In this document: positions 1-8,931 of the stretch, piece after piece | How the letters are laid out: every line of letters starts with the position of its first letter | Numbering within the stretch: the stretch's first letter is position 1 | From: an uncultured Mycoplasmatota bacterium | GTDB lineage: Bacteria; Bacillota_I; Bacilli_A; RF39; UBA660 | Assembly: GCA_947649365.1 (NCBI GenBank) | Contig: CANSRH010000010.1 | Location: 1 to 54,534, forward strand | Length of the DNA stretch: 54,534 nt | Reading direction: 5' to 3' | Translations under genes and position numbers: made by a program | The notes under the pieces: model-generated | Seen by the model: the letters and a program-made list of their open reading frames with translations, nothing else | The model's database searches: none | Told to the model about the DNA's origin: nothing

Positions 1-65
1 TTTTCTATTATTATTCTAACGTAATCTTTATAGAAAAACAACTCAAAAAAAAGAAGCTTGTATGA

Positions 66-1298
66 CTATCCTTGTTGAACTAAAAAAGCGATAGTAGAAG
101 AAAGACCATTGGTACTTACAGCAGTACAAGTCACTTCATGAGCTGTAAGTTCCGATGCACTTGTAGGATTACAACTCAATTGTGCTTCTTCAAATATTCC
201 ATAATCCGTTAAAATATTATCTTTAAACAAATAATTTTCGTTCAACGATTCCGAAGTCAAAACAAGAGGATCTTCTTTCACTACCAATGTAGGAGGAAGA
301 AAATTTACTAAATCAATAACTTTGGTACTAATAGGCTCAGACAAATTTCCAAGTTGATCCTTTACACAAACATAATAAATTCCACGACCTACGATTGTTT
401 TATAAACAGAGCTCTCACTTGGAAGATATTGAATATCAGAAACAGCAAGACAATTAGAATTAGGTCCTACATAATAGCGTGCTAAACCTGCTCCATTCCC
501 ATCAGAAGCAACAACTTTCACTTCACTTGAACGAGCAGAATCATCTTTTAGCGAAACTTTTATTTCATCTTGAAAAACAACTGGAGCTTGCTTATCAATC
601 TTTACTGGAATTTGTGCCTCATACGTTGTCCCATCTTTCATAAACACTTGAACTGAATAAATTGTATTGATAAGTTGTTCTGCTTGAACAACAAACGTAT
701 TTTGATCTCGAAAAGAATAGTTTTCATTCACTTCTTTTTCTATAACCTCAGCATTGGATTTCCAAACAACTTTTACTACATCTTCCTCTGAAGTATTAAT
801 ATCTAAAAAAGTAGCAACCAAGATAAGATTTTGATTGACCCAATCTTCATCATCTTCCACTTTCTCTCTTTCGTCATAACTTCCATCATCCAAACTCTTA
901 TACTTTTCTATTTTCAAATAAACATTGGACTTTGGCATATCATTATTACACTCGACTTCCTCCGTATAAGTAGCATAGAAAAAATGACCATCATGCGTCA
1001 ATCGGATCACTTGACAATTCAAAGCTTCTCCATTCATTGGGTTGATTACTTTACCATCTTCTGTATCCGCAGCAACATAACCAAGTTTTACTAAATGATC
1101 TACATTTGTTGCCAAAAAACCTGTCTCCTCGGCATATTTTATTGCAGCAATTTCTAAATAACTCTGTTTATTTTTTAAAGAAGTTTCCTGAATTCGTTCT
1201 GTAATAATAGTAAAACTTGTAGTTCCAACAGCAATGATCACAGCCATAATCACAATAACTGCCAGTAATTCTACAATTGTAAATCCAGACTTTTTCAT
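66..1298 (-). CDS. Prepilin-like type IV pilin/pseudopilin with large ectodomain
   Basis: A 410-residue protein beginning with a class III prepilin signal: short basic start, then GFTIVELLAVIVIMAVI, with the G|F cleavage and N-methylation site and Glu at +5 of the mature protein. The hydrophobic N-terminal helix (about residues 5-28) would anchor it in the membrane or pack into a pilus. The rest is a long, probably beta-rich extracellular part; residues about 230-410 look like two Ig/HYR-type repeats, each containing Cys pairs. Most pilins are 130-180 residues, so this is a minor-pilin or pseudopilin-like surface protein rather than a major pilin. A good RBS (AGAGGTG, 7 nt before ATG) supports the start. 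No prepilin peptidase or pilus ATPase is in view. Function beyond surface display is unknown. Confidence 0.75.
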   Translation of the reverse strand: MKKSGFTIVELLAVIVIMAVIIAVGTTSFTIITERIQETSLKNKQSYLEIAAIKYAEETGFLATNVDHLVKLGYVAADTEDGKVINPMNGEALNCQVIRLTHDGHFFYATYTEEVECNNDMPKSNVYLKIEKYKSLDDGSYDEREKVEDDEDWVNQNLILVATFLDINTSEEDVVKVVWKSNAEVIEKEVNENYSFRDQNTFVVQAEQLINTIYSVQVFMKDGTTYEAQIPVKIDKQAPVVFQDEIKVSLKDDSARSSEVKVVASDGNGAGLARYYVGPNSNCLAVSDIQYLPSESSVYKTIVGRGIYYVCVKDQLGNLSEPISTKVIDLVNFLPPTLVVKEDPLVLTSESLNENYLFKDNILTDYGIFEEAQLSCNPTSASELTAHEVTCTAVSTNGLSSTIAFLVQQG

Positions 1299-1326
1299 TC
1301 TAGAACACCTCTATATTCTTTCCTAA

Positions 1327-1355
1327 ATTATAACGTAAATCAATGAAAAAAGCAA
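1327..1355 (-). promoter_or_regulatory. Sigma-A promoter of the prepilin-like gene
   Basis: On the minus strand, TTGCTT and TATAAT are separated by 17 nt, about 30 nt upstream of the start codon. The -10 is a perfect consensus. Confidence 0.6.
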
Positions 1356-1359
1356 AACA

Positions 1360-2388
1360 CTATTCTTCCATTACCCTAATTTTTTCTGGAAGATAAGGAA
1401 GAACCAAACCATTTGAAATAGTAGGAGCAAGTGCCAAAACTTTCTTTTTAGAGCGAATAAGTTCTTCCTCCTCATAACAAAGATCATGAAGCGGTACACC
1501 TTCTCTAAAATGTTTTTCTAAAAGTGTATCCAATACATCATTGTACTCTCCCTTTTGAATAAGTTTTTGTTTTAACTCTCGAATAAGAATCTGGTAAAAA
1601 AGAGGGATAGAAATCTCTTTTGTTTCATAAACAGGCAAATTAAGCATTCCATTCAATAACAAATCAACTTCCAATGGAGAAAGTACAGCTATTACTCTCT
1701 CTTTTGGAACAGCATGATAATAAACCACTTCCCGAGAAGAAATAGCATAATGAAATCCAACACTATTTAAAAGAGTGTGAAAATACAAATATCCATTTTT
1801 AGATTTATTAAAAAGAAAATCTTTTACTTCCATAATTTTTTCTTCTGTACTCAAATCATATGCCAGACGATATTCTTTATCCAAGACATCAAAAACACTT
1901 ACAATTTCACTTTTACAAATTCCCAAAGCATGTTTTTTTTGATGTAAGTAATACTTTTTTATAGAAGATAAATCTTTTGAAAAAGAAATCCAAGGAGTGG
2001 GACGTTTTGAACCAAAATGTAAATGATTTTGTAAAGTTGACATTTTTTCTAATAAAATATCTCTTTCGACTCCAACTTCATTATTGTAAAGGAATTGATG
2101 CAAAAATACATGCATCATTTTTTCATTACTTCTCACTTCTTCCATAATTTTAGGTATAGAATCAAAAAGATAAGAGACTTTTAATTCTTCATAAATTTTT
2201 TCATAAGAAGATTTCGAGGCAAAAATTCCATATTGCTTTAAAACGTTTACAATATCTTCTGGATAATTCCACAAAAAATAATGAAGAGACCGAAGACATA
2301 CTTCTATCGTTTCCTTATTAACAATTCCGTTTTGCATAGGATGCATAAGAATATCAAAATCATTCAATGCTCTATATAAATATGTCAT
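1360..2388 (-). CDS. Uncharacterised protein, possible ADP-ribosyltransferase-like fold
   Basis: I do not recognise the family. The start used is the ATG of MTYLYRALNDFD, which follows a GGTAGGGAG ribosome binding site; an upstream in-frame codon adds 18 residues but has no such site. The protein is soluble, about 342 residues, with no signal or membrane segment. Three spaced motifs recall the R-S-E layout of ADP-ribosyltransferase-like proteins: YRAL near the N-terminus, WISFSKD (a beta strand with S-x-S) around residue 135, and REVVYYHAVPKERVI around residue 225. This is a pattern resemblance only, with no family match behind it. It lies downstream of tig on the same strand, separated by a weak terminator. 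Confidence 0.5.
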   Translation of the reverse strand: MTYLYRALNDFDILMHPMQNGIVNKETIEVCLRSLHYFLWNYPEDIVNVLKQYGIFASKSSYEKIYEELKVSYLFDSIPKIMEEVRSNEKMMHVFLHQFLYNNEVGVERDILLEKMSTLQNHLHFGSKRPTPWISFSKDLSSIKKYYLHQKKHALGICKSEIVSVFDVLDKEYRLAYDLSTEEKIMEVKDFLFNKSKNGYLYFHTLLNSVGFHYAISSREVVYYHAVPKERVIAVLSPLEVDLLLNGMLNLPVYETKEISIPLFYQILIRELKQKLIQKGEYNDVLDTLLEKHFREGVPLHDLCYEEEELIRSKKKVLALAPTISNGLVLPYLPEKIRVMEE

Positions 2389-2440
2389 AATCTCCCTACC
2401 TATTTGCAATATTTTACAAAAAAAAGAAAAATTGTCAATC

Positions 2441-2461
2441 AAAAAAAGAAGCCTAAGCTCC
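2441..2461 (-). terminator. Weak intrinsic terminator at the end of tig
   Basis: On the minus strand, GGAGC and GCTTC (one G-U pair) form a short stem around a TTAG loop, followed by seven T. The stem overlaps the tig stop codon. It is short, so partial readthrough into the next gene is likely. Confidence 0.4.
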
Positions 2462-3703
2462 TTTGATCACTTCAATCGCATCGCGCATTTTCATATCATA
2501 CTTAACAACATCTAAACTTCCATAAGCTTTTAAAAGTTCCTCTTTAGAAATACCATAATTGTTAGCCATTTCATCTGCTTTCTTATCTGCTTCTTCATCA
2601 CTAACTTCTATGTGTTCCACCTCAGCCACTTTTTCAAGTAAATAACGATATTTTACTCGTTTGGTTGCTTCTGGTTCCATTTGTTCATGCAACTTTTCAT
2701 GTGTCATTTTCGTAAACTCAAAATATTGTTCTAAATTTAATCCTTGCATTTTCAATTGTTCTTCAAATTGATGAATCATACGATGTACTTCATCATCTAG
2801 AATCTCTTCATTGATATCAATTTTCATATTTTCACTTGCTTTTGCAAGACAATCTTCAATATATTGGTCTTCAATTTCTGTATTCTTACGAGACATGATA
2901 GCATCTTTTACTTTCGTTTCAAATTCTTCTTGTGTTTTCACATCTTCATAACCCAAATCCAAATAAAAATCTTCATTCAATTCAGGCAAAACACGTTCTT
3001 TGATTTCATTAATTTTAACAGTAAAAGTTACTTCTTTATTTGCTAAATCCGCTGTATAATTTTCAGGAAATTTCAAATTTAATTCTTTTTCTTCTCCAAC
3101 CTTTAAACCAACAAGTCTTTCTTCAAAGCCAGGAATAAAAGTATGACTACCAATTTCAAGAGGATAGTTTTCTCCTGTTCCACCCTCTAATTCTTTTCCA
3201 TCAACAAGACCTTTAAAATCAATAACTGCCGTATCACCATTCTCTATCTTACTTCCAGCATCTTTCACTTTAATTTCTGCATATTTGTTTCTTAAAGACG
3301 CAATTTCAGAATCCATTTCTTCTTTTGAAACAACAGCTTCTGGCTTTTTAATTTTTAAATTTTTGTATTCTCCTAAAGTCACTTCTGGTGCTCCAATAAA
3401 AGTAAACTCTAAAATACATTCTTTATCATTCACACTCTTAACATCTAATTTTGGTTCACAAACAGGAGTAATTTCTGCTTCTTTTAATGCATTTTGATAA
3501 GCAACATCAACCGCCGCATCAATTGCATCCATAAACAAAGACTCTATTCCAAATTTCTTAATAAACACGTCTTTTGGAGCAGTTCCCTTACGGAAGCCAT
3601 CTACTTTAACTTCTTTATTTTTTTTCTTATATGCAGAATCCAAACATTTTTCCCATTCTGTTCCGTCTATTTTTATTTCTTTTACAACTACATTTTTTTT
3701 CAT
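2453..3703 (-). CDS. tig: Trigger factor, ribosome-associated chaperone and prolyl isomerase
   Basis: Trigger factor binds the ribosome near the tunnel exit and shields nascent chains; its FKBP domain isomerises proline bonds. At 416 residues it has the usual length. The ribosome-binding signature GFRKGTAPKDVFIKKFG is at about residues 37-53. The FKBP-type PPIase domain (ENGDTAVIDFKGLVDGKELEGG and on) spans roughly 150-235. The helical C-terminal chaperone arms follow. A strong promoter and a GAAAGGA ribosome binding site precede the start, so this is probably its own transcription unit. Confidence 0.97.
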   Translation of the reverse strand: MKKNVVVKEIKIDGTEWEKCLDSAYKKKNKEVKVDGFRKGTAPKDVFIKKFGIESLFMDAIDAAVDVAYQNALKEAEITPVCEPKLDVKSVNDKECILEFTFIGAPEVTLGEYKNLKIKKPEAVVSKEEMDSEIASLRNKYAEIKVKDAGSKIENGDTAVIDFKGLVDGKELEGGTGENYPLEIGSHTFIPGFEERLVGLKVGEEKELNLKFPENYTADLANKEVTFTVKINEIKERVLPELNEDFYLDLGYEDVKTQEEFETKVKDAIMSRKNTEIEDQYIEDCLAKASENMKIDINEEILDDEVHRMIHQFEEQLKMQGLNLEQYFEFTKMTHEKLHEQMEPEATKRVKYRYLLEKVAEVEHIEVSDEEADKKADEMANNYGISKEELLKAYGSLDVVKYDMKMRDAIEVIKGA

Positions 3704-3728
3704 ACTAAAATTCCTTTCAACACGTCTT

Positions 3729-3757
3729 ATTATACAAAAGGATAATTAAAAATGCAA
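3729..3757 (-). promoter_or_regulatory. Sigma-A promoter of tig
   Basis: On the minus strand, TTGCAT and a perfect TATAAT are 17 nt apart, ending about 25 nt upstream of the tig start codon. Confidence 0.75.
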
Positions 3758-3801
3758 ACTGAAAAAACAATATTTCTGAAAATACACTTTCGATAATTCC
3801 T

Positions 3802-4599
3802 TCATGAAATAGCTATCTTTAATTCTTGAATTTCTTCTACCGATAATCCTGTTGCTTTTGCTATTTGTTCTAATGTTCCTACCCTCATTTTTAATAATGT
3901 CTTTGCAGTTTCCAATGCCTTTTGCATTTCTCCTTCTTCATATCCAAAATCATGAGCAGATTTTATCAGTTTCTCTTGATCTTTTTCAGCATCATACAAA
4001 AGTCCATATCGTTCATCTTCCTCCACTAATCTTTCGTATTCTCTTATGATTCTTTTATCCTCTTCACTTAAATTAAATGCTTTTACTTCTTCCACATCTT
4101 CCACCCCCAATAACCATAATCTCTTATCAATTTCATTTCTAATCTCATTATACCCTTTCTCATGATAGTTGGGAAGACTTATTTCATAACTTTCTACTCC
4201 ATCTTCTTTCGTTACTTTTGTTTTCTGTTCAGTCATTTTATAATATCCTATCGCGAGCTCTGGCACTTTTGGATTTCTATAATTATTAAAAGCAATCAGT
4301 GTCGTTTTATATGGACGATACTTCTCTCCCTCCTTTAAACGATTTCCTTGAATTCGGTGAAGATAAAAATACATCTTTATTTCACTTCCTTTAGAATAAC
4401 CATTATTCATTTCCACGATAATCTTTCCACTGATTTCCTGTATTCAATTCATTATCATAAAGAATATAATCATTTAAATCGATTCCTGTTTTCTCTTTTA
4501 TTATTTCATAATACCAATCTCTATACTCTTCTTTTTTATAAAATACTTAAATATCGTATCACTTATTAATTTTCTTCGTACCCTCTTTTTTGGTGTCAT
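3802..4599 (-). pseudogene. Decayed Rpn/PD-(D/E)XK nuclease-family transposase gene
   Basis: The longest open piece (3802-4416, 204 codons) matches the C-terminal two thirds of Rpn-type recombination-promoting nuclease/transposase proteins, with a terminal helix such as GTLEQIAKATGLSVEEIQELK. The N-terminal part is still readable upstream but split over other frames. From an ATG at 4599, MTPKKR...SDTIFKYF runs to a stop. A frameshift then gives EYRDWYYEIIKEKTGIDLND followed by YDNELNTGNQWKDYRGNE and another stop. Between that piece and VEMNNGY the residues that normally carry the D-x(n)-ExK catalytic core are missing. So there are at least two frame disruptions and a small deletion, and the gene should be inactive. 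Such genes are multi-copy in many gut Firmicutes. Confidence 0.8.
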
Positions 4600-4671
4600 G
4601 TCTTTCTTGCCTCTCCATAAAGGATAACAAACAAAAAAACGATATACAAATTTCTATTCTTTCCAATCTTA

Positions 4672-4727
4672 CCATCAAAAAAAGAATTGCCTCTCCCAAT
4701 CATTTTTATTGGTTTCTCAATTCTTTT
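4672..4727 (-). terminator. Terminator of greA
   Basis: AAAGAATTG (4681-4689) pairs with CAATTCTTT (4718-4726), with an inner CCAAT/ATTGG stem. On the minus strand the stem is followed by a run of T. Confidence 0.7.
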
Positions 4728-4777
4728 ATTTTATAACCATTTTTTATTTATTGAAAAAAAGAAAATTTTTTTCACAT

Positions 4778-5245
4778 TTAAGCAATATCAGAAATAGTAA
4801 CACTAAAGTTTCCATTCGGAGAAGCAACTTCTACCATTTCTCCTTTTTTATGTCCAATGATTGCTTTTCCAATAGGACTTTCATTCGAAATCTTATTCTC
4901 AAATGGATCAGCTTCCAAAGAACCAACAATTTTATATTCTTCTGTTTCCCCATCTTCATAAGTAATTGTTACTTGACTTCCAACATTCACAACATCTTTT
5001 TGAGCACCATCAGCAATTGTACAATGTTCCAATTTAAATTCCAATTCCTTAATTCTTGCTTCCAATTGTGCTTGCTCATTACGTGCTGCATCATAATCAC
5101 TATTTTCAGACAAATCTCCCAAAGCTCTTGCTTCTTTTAACGCTTTAATCACCTCAGGTCTTTTCTCTGTTTTTAATACATTTAACTCAGATTCTAGTGC
5201 TAAATACCCCTCAGCAGTTAGCATAATCGTTTGGGTTTGTTTCAT
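4778..5245 (-). CDS. greA: Transcription elongation factor GreA
   Basis: GreA enters the secondary channel of stalled RNA polymerase and stimulates cleavage of backtracked RNA. At 155 residues the protein has the standard two-domain form: an N-terminal antiparallel coiled coil (about 8-78) with the acidic tip DLSENSDYDAA, and a C-terminal FKBP-like domain ending in the family motif SPIGKAIIGHKKGE. The RBS AGAAGGTGG precedes ATG. It lies after the trhP genes, as in B. subtilis (where udk intervenes; udk is absent here), but also has its own promoter. Confidence 0.97.
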   Translation of the reverse strand: MKQTQTIMLTAEGYLALESELNVLKTEKRPEVIKALKEARALGDLSENSDYDAARNEQAQLEARIKELEFKLEHCTIADGAQKDVVNVGSQVTITYEDGETEEYKIVGSLEADPFENKISNESPIGKAIIGHKKGEMVEVASPNGNFSVTISDIA

Positions 5246-5278
5246 AAAAATTCCACCTTCTAAAAAATACTAGTCCTA

Positions 5279-5307
5279 AGAATACTATAAAAGGTTTGGT
5301 TTGTCAA
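5279..5307 (-). promoter_or_regulatory. Probable promoter of greA inside the end of trhP2
   Basis: On the minus strand, a perfect TTGACA is 17 nt from TATTCT. The -35 lies in the last codons of the upstream gene, so greA may be transcribed both alone and from the operon. Confidence 0.5.
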
Positions 5308-6484
5308 ACACTTTTATACGCATCATATCATAAGGATGTAATTTCGTATTTACTTTTAATTTTATAATCATTTTAGGATGATTGGCTACCTCTAACGGCT
5401 CTCCATTTTCATCAAAAATTTCTTGTACTTGATAAGAAAATGTTTCAATAGAAGGGCCAAAAAATTGAACCACATCCCCAAGTTGAAAATAATTTCTTTC
5501 CTCAATCGTCGCCATACGACTTTCCTCATCATAAGAAAGCACCAAGCCTAAAAAATCTTGATTGGATACTTCCTCTCTTCCTAAAAAATATTGTTCTTCT
5601 TTTCCAGGAAGATGCTCAATGAATTGTGCAGTAGACTCGCGATTTGCCACACGATTTAATACACCCAAATAATATTGTACATCACAATCGCGCAAGTTAT
5701 TCGTTAAAATCAAATCAAATACTCTCCGGTAAACCAAAATAACAGTGGCAATATAATAAATCCCGCGCATTCTTCCTTCCACCTTAAACGAATTTACACC
5801 TGCATCAATCATTCTACTGATATATTGTATTAAATTCAAATCTTTTGGTGTCATACTAAATGGTTCCAGAACATCATCAATAGAAAACATCCATCTACAA
5901 ATTTGGGCACATCCCCCACGATTCGAATCACGATTCGTACAATAATTCGATAGTACACAACGTCCACTAAAACTTGTACACATCGCTCCATGAACAAAAC
6001 ACTCAATTTCTAACCCAGTTGCTTTTTTTATTTCTTTGATATCCTCTAAACTTGCCTCTCTTGCTAGGACAATACGAGTAACTCCCAGTGTTTTATAAAA
6101 CAAAGCAGCTTCTTTATTTAAAATACTAGCTTGCGTAGAAACATGAACTTCAAATTTCACACCCAATTCCAAAACACGTTTCATCACTAAAATATCGCTG
6201 GCAATAATTGCATCAATTCCTATTCGATCCAATGCTTTTAAATAGTCATCCAAGCCCTTTGTCTCCTCATCATGAAACAAAATATTGACTGTAACGTAAA
6301 CTTTCTTTCCCAAACGATGGGCAAACGTTACGCCTTCTTCCATCTCTTCCAAAGAAAAATTATTCGCATTTGCTCGTAATCCATAAACTTTACCAGCGCA
6401 ATACACTGCATCTGCACCATACAAAAGTGAAAATTTAAGTCGTTCCAAATCTCCTGCCGGAGCAAGTAATTCTACTTTTTCCAT
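5285..6484 (-). CDS. trhP2: U32-family tRNA hydroxylation protein TrhP2 (YrrO-like)
   Basis: Member of the U32 'peptidase' family. B. subtilis YrrO/TrhP2 works with TrhP1 in prephenate-dependent 5-hydroxylation of U34 in tRNA. The protein has 399 residues, starts MEKVELLAPAGDLERLKFSLLYGADAVYCAG, and has the conserved cysteine cluster ECFVHGAMCTSFSGRCVLS...CTNRDSNRGGCAQICRW (about residues 160-200), where the family binds an iron-sulfur cluster. FKVEGRMR near 235 is also a family signature. Its start overlaps the end of trhP1 by 13 nt, implying translational coupling. The tRNA-modification role is from family knowledge. Confidence 0.93.
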   Translation of the reverse strand: MEKVELLAPAGDLERLKFSLLYGADAVYCAGKVYGLRANANNFSLEEMEEGVTFAHRLGKKVYVTVNILFHDEETKGLDDYLKALDRIGIDAIIASDILVMKRVLELGVKFEVHVSTQASILNKEAALFYKTLGVTRIVLAREASLEDIKEIKKATGLEIECFVHGAMCTSFSGRCVLSNYCTNRDSNRGGCAQICRWMFSIDDVLEPFSMTPKDLNLIQYISRMIDAGVNSFKVEGRMRGIYYIATVILVYRRVFDLILTNNLRDCDVQYYLGVLNRVANRESTAQFIEHLPGKEEQYFLGREEVSNQDFLGLVLSYDEESRMATIEERNYFQLGDVVQFFGPSIETFSYQVQEIFDENGEPLEVANHPKMIIKLKVNTKLHPYDMMRIKVFDKPNLL

Positions 6485-7278
6485 CCTTCCCCTTCTTTCA
6501 AACGATAATACGTTTTCCTATCTAAAAAACCGCTATCACAAATTTCTAAAATCTCTTCCCCCTGAATCACTTTTAATAAAGTCTTTTTATCAAGTCCCAA
6601 AGGATTAATATAATAATACAAAATATTAGGGTGGATAATATTTCTGTAGTCAATATACTTATTTGCATACAAAATCGTACCATATTCATTTTCTATTGCT
6701 CTAAATTCATTTTGTGAAATCGATTCGTGTAAAACTTCTTCGCATTTTTTCTCCAATTCAAACTCTTCTTGAAAATTAGAAAGCAACTTTCTTCTAGAAT
6801 ACATAGCATCCACCAAAGCAAAAAAAGGAACAATCAGTGGTTTACTAGCATGATGCAAAATCGCATCTATTTCTTCTCTAGTAATATCCGTACTAACAAG
6901 GACACTATCCACATACTCCAAATAATAATTAATAGAATGGACATTGGTTGTACTATGATTTTGCATATAAAAAAGTTGAAAATTCAATCCTAACTCTTTA
7001 ACAATTTGGTACACCCCTAAATCACTAAAGCAAATACCAACAATATTTTCATTACTACAAGACATCAACTTTTTTTTTAAAGTTTCGATACTTTCATTCT
7101 CTAAAATACGATTAATATACAAATAAGAATGAGGAACCTTTATTTCTGCAAAAGAAAAAGTTTTAGGAAATCCAACACTATACCCTAAAACTGGAAAAAG
7201 AAAGTGAATAGAAGAATTCACATTCAAATCTAAAAACTCTAAATCCGTAACCACCACTAAAAAGTTATTGGTTTTCAT
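6472..7278 (-). CDS. trhP1: U32-family tRNA hydroxylation protein TrhP1 (YrrN-like)
   Basis: The start used is MKTNNFLVVV, overlapping the end of trmR by 14 nt; a nine-residue upstream extension lies inside trmR and lacks an RBS. The 268-residue protein is the divergent, shorter partner of TrhP2, with weak U32 features (AEIKVPHSYLYINR..., VPFFALVDAMYSRRKL) and a C-terminal part containing NPLGLDKKTLLKVIQ. Identification rests largely on position between trmR and trhP2, the order seen in B. subtilis (yrrM-yrrN-yrrO). It lacks the cysteine cluster of its partner. Confidence 0.8.
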   Translation of the reverse strand: MKTNNFLVVVTDLEFLDLNVNSSIHFLFPVLGYSVGFPKTFSFAEIKVPHSYLYINRILENESIETLKKKLMSCSNENIVGICFSDLGVYQIVKELGLNFQLFYMQNHSTTNVHSINYYLEYVDSVLVSTDITREEIDAILHHASKPLIVPFFALVDAMYSRRKLLSNFQEEFELEKKCEEVLHESISQNEFRAIENEYGTILYANKYIDYRNIIHPNILYYYINPLGLDKKTLLKVIQGEEILEICDSGFLDRKTYYRLKEGEGWKK

Positions 7279-7861
7279 TTTTTCTTCTACTAACACTGAT
7301 ACCATCTCCTACATCAACAAACTCCGTATCAAAATCAGGATTGGTTTTTAAAAATTCAATATAACTCTCTATTTTATCAACGATTCCACGCAAATTTTTA
7401 CTATCAATGGTTTCTTTTTTTCCTACATAACCATGAAACTTCAAATTATCTGTAATAATAACTCCTCCTGGAGCTAAGAAATACTGAAACTTTTCAAAAA
7501 ACTTCTTATATTGTCCTTTCGCAGCATCTATAAAAATAAGATCATAAGAAACACCTGTTAAATTCACATCAAAAGCATCTTGAAACACAACATTTACTTC
7601 TTTTTCAAAACCACATTTTTTTACATTTTTTAAACTCTCCATATAACGAACTTCATCTCGTTCAATGGTAGTTACTTTGACTTCCTTACTTGCAGAAGCC
7701 ATAAGAATAGCAGAATAACCAATGGCACTTCCAATTTCTAAAATATTTTTCACATTGTTTGCTTTAATATACTTCATAATATAAGCAATCGATTCTTTTT
7801 CAATAATGGGAACATTTTTTTCTTTCGCATATTGTTCCATTTCTAAAATATACTGTTTCAT
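7265..7861 (-). CDS. trmR: tRNA 5-hydroxyuridine methyltransferase TrmR (YrrM-like O-methyltransferase)
   Basis: SAM-dependent class I methyltransferase that in B. subtilis converts ho5U34 to mo5U34 in tRNA, the step after TrhP1/TrhP2. The start is the ATG of MKQYILEMEQYAKEKNVPI, preceded by GAGGAG; an upstream extension overlaps mltG. The SAM-binding motif ILEIGSAIGYSAI is at about 40-52, IERD at 66-69, YDLIFIDAAKGQY at about 106-118 and the post-motif GGVIITDNLKFHG near 133. Adjacency to trhP1 and trhP2 gives a complete mo5U pathway in one operon. Confidence 0.92.
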   Translation of the reverse strand: MKQYILEMEQYAKEKNVPIIEKESIAYIMKYIKANNVKNILEIGSAIGYSAILMASASKEVKVTTIERDEVRYMESLKNVKKCGFEKEVNVVFQDAFDVNLTGVSYDLIFIDAAKGQYKKFFEKFQYFLAPGGVIITDNLKFHGYVGKKETIDSKNLRGIVDKIESYIEFLKTNPDFDTEFVDVGDGISVSRRKNENQ

Positions 7862-7875
7862 AACAACTCCTCTTT

Positions 7876-8931
7876 TTAATTTGTTGCACAAATCGTTTTC
7901 AATTCTCGAGCTTTCTTTGAATGTTCCATCAAATCCACATTAAAGAAGTTTTCTCCTGTACATGTATTCGCAACAAAATAAATATAATCCGTATCACTTG
8001 GATGCAATACAGCATCAATAGAAGAAAGAGATGGATTTCCTATCGGACCAACAGGTAATTTCCCCGCCATTCCTACATCCGTTCTTCTTGTATTGTATGG
8101 ACTCATAACAGAATAGTTAACCGTTGTTCCTTCCATTTGAGCTACATACTTACTAGTCGTATCCATCCCTAAGGTCATCCCTAAATCCAATCTTTTATAT
8201 ATTACTTGAGCAAATTTAGCTCGGTCTTCTAGATTAGAACCTTCCAGTTCAACAATCGATGCCATCGTTAAAAGTTCATGCATGGAATAATTGGTTCCAC
8301 CAAAATCCAAACTAGAAAGCTTCACTTTTGTGTTATCCAATAATTTTATAAGAATTTCTTCAATCGAAGCATCCTCTAAAATTTCATAAGTATCAGGATA
8401 CAAATAACCCTCCAGTGCATAATAGATATTACCATTTAAAACGTCTTCTGTCAAAAAATCATATTTTTCAATCATTTTTTTAATAAATTCTTCATTCTTC
8501 AAAACTGCTTTTACTTCCTCTTCGGTATATGAAAAATTAGAAGCAATCACCTTTGCTAAATCAAGAACCGTCTTTCCTTCAACAAAAGTAAATGTTTTTA
8601 CATCTATTGTTACGTCCCCTTTATGAAATTTATCCAAAATAGCAGTAGCATTCATATTCCGATTCAAAGTATACTTCCCTGCTTGTAAATTCACATCACT
8701 ATTAAAAAACAAATAAAGAAGCATGGCATATTTGCTCTTAATCAATTTTGCATCTTTTAATTGCGTAGCAACAGCAACTTTACTAGAGCCAGCAGGAACC
8801 ACAAAAGTAACCTCTTCACTTGTTTGACTCACTGGTTGCAAAAAGTAGCCATAAAGACCTAAACTTGCCAAACCAAGAATAAGAAAAACAAGCACAACCA
8901 CTACCCATTTTCTTAACTTAATTTTTTTCAT
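7876..8931 (-). CDS. mltG: Endolytic murein transglycosylase MltG
   Basis: Membrane-anchored lytic transglycosylase that cleaves nascent glycan strands and sets their length. The start is the ATG of MKKIKLRKWVVVV, 7 nt after AAGGTG; an upstream GTG in frame is less likely. One N-terminal transmembrane helix (about 8-30) is followed by a LysM-like region (VTFVVPAGSSKVAVATQLKDAKLI), then the YceG domain with EGYLYPDTYEI and the catalytic motif ASIVELEG, whose first Glu is the catalytic acid; family members usually read ASIVEKE. LPVGPIGNPSLSSIDAVLHP is a strong family signature. It overlaps the upstream DUF1292 gene by 14 nt. Confidence 0.96.
   Translation of the reverse strand: MKKIKLRKWVVVVLVFLILGLASLGLYGYFLQPVSQTSEEVTFVVPAGSSKVAVATQLKDAKLIKSKYAMLLYLFFNSDVNLQAGKYTLNRNMNATAILDKFHKGDVTIDVKTFTFVEGKTVLDLAKVIASNFSYTEEEVKAVLKNEEFIKKMIEKYDFLTEDVLNGNIYYALEGYLYPDTYEILEDASIEEILIKLLDNTKVKLSSLDFGGTNYSMHELLTMASIVELEGSNLEDRAKFAQVIYKRLDLGMTLGMDTTSKYVAQMEGTTVNYSVMSPYNTRRTDVGMAGKLPVGPIGNPSLSSIDAVLHPSDTDYIYFVANTCTGENFFNVDLMEHSKKARELKTICATN

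Noticed and set aside
1-40. TTTTCTAT/ATAGAAAA inverted repeat as terminator of the prepilin-like gene
   Set aside because: Long A+T-rich loop and no clear T-tract in the right place.
4709-5140. 143-codon plus-strand frame over greA
   Set aside because: Phe/Ser/Asn-rich shadow of a certain gene, no RBS.
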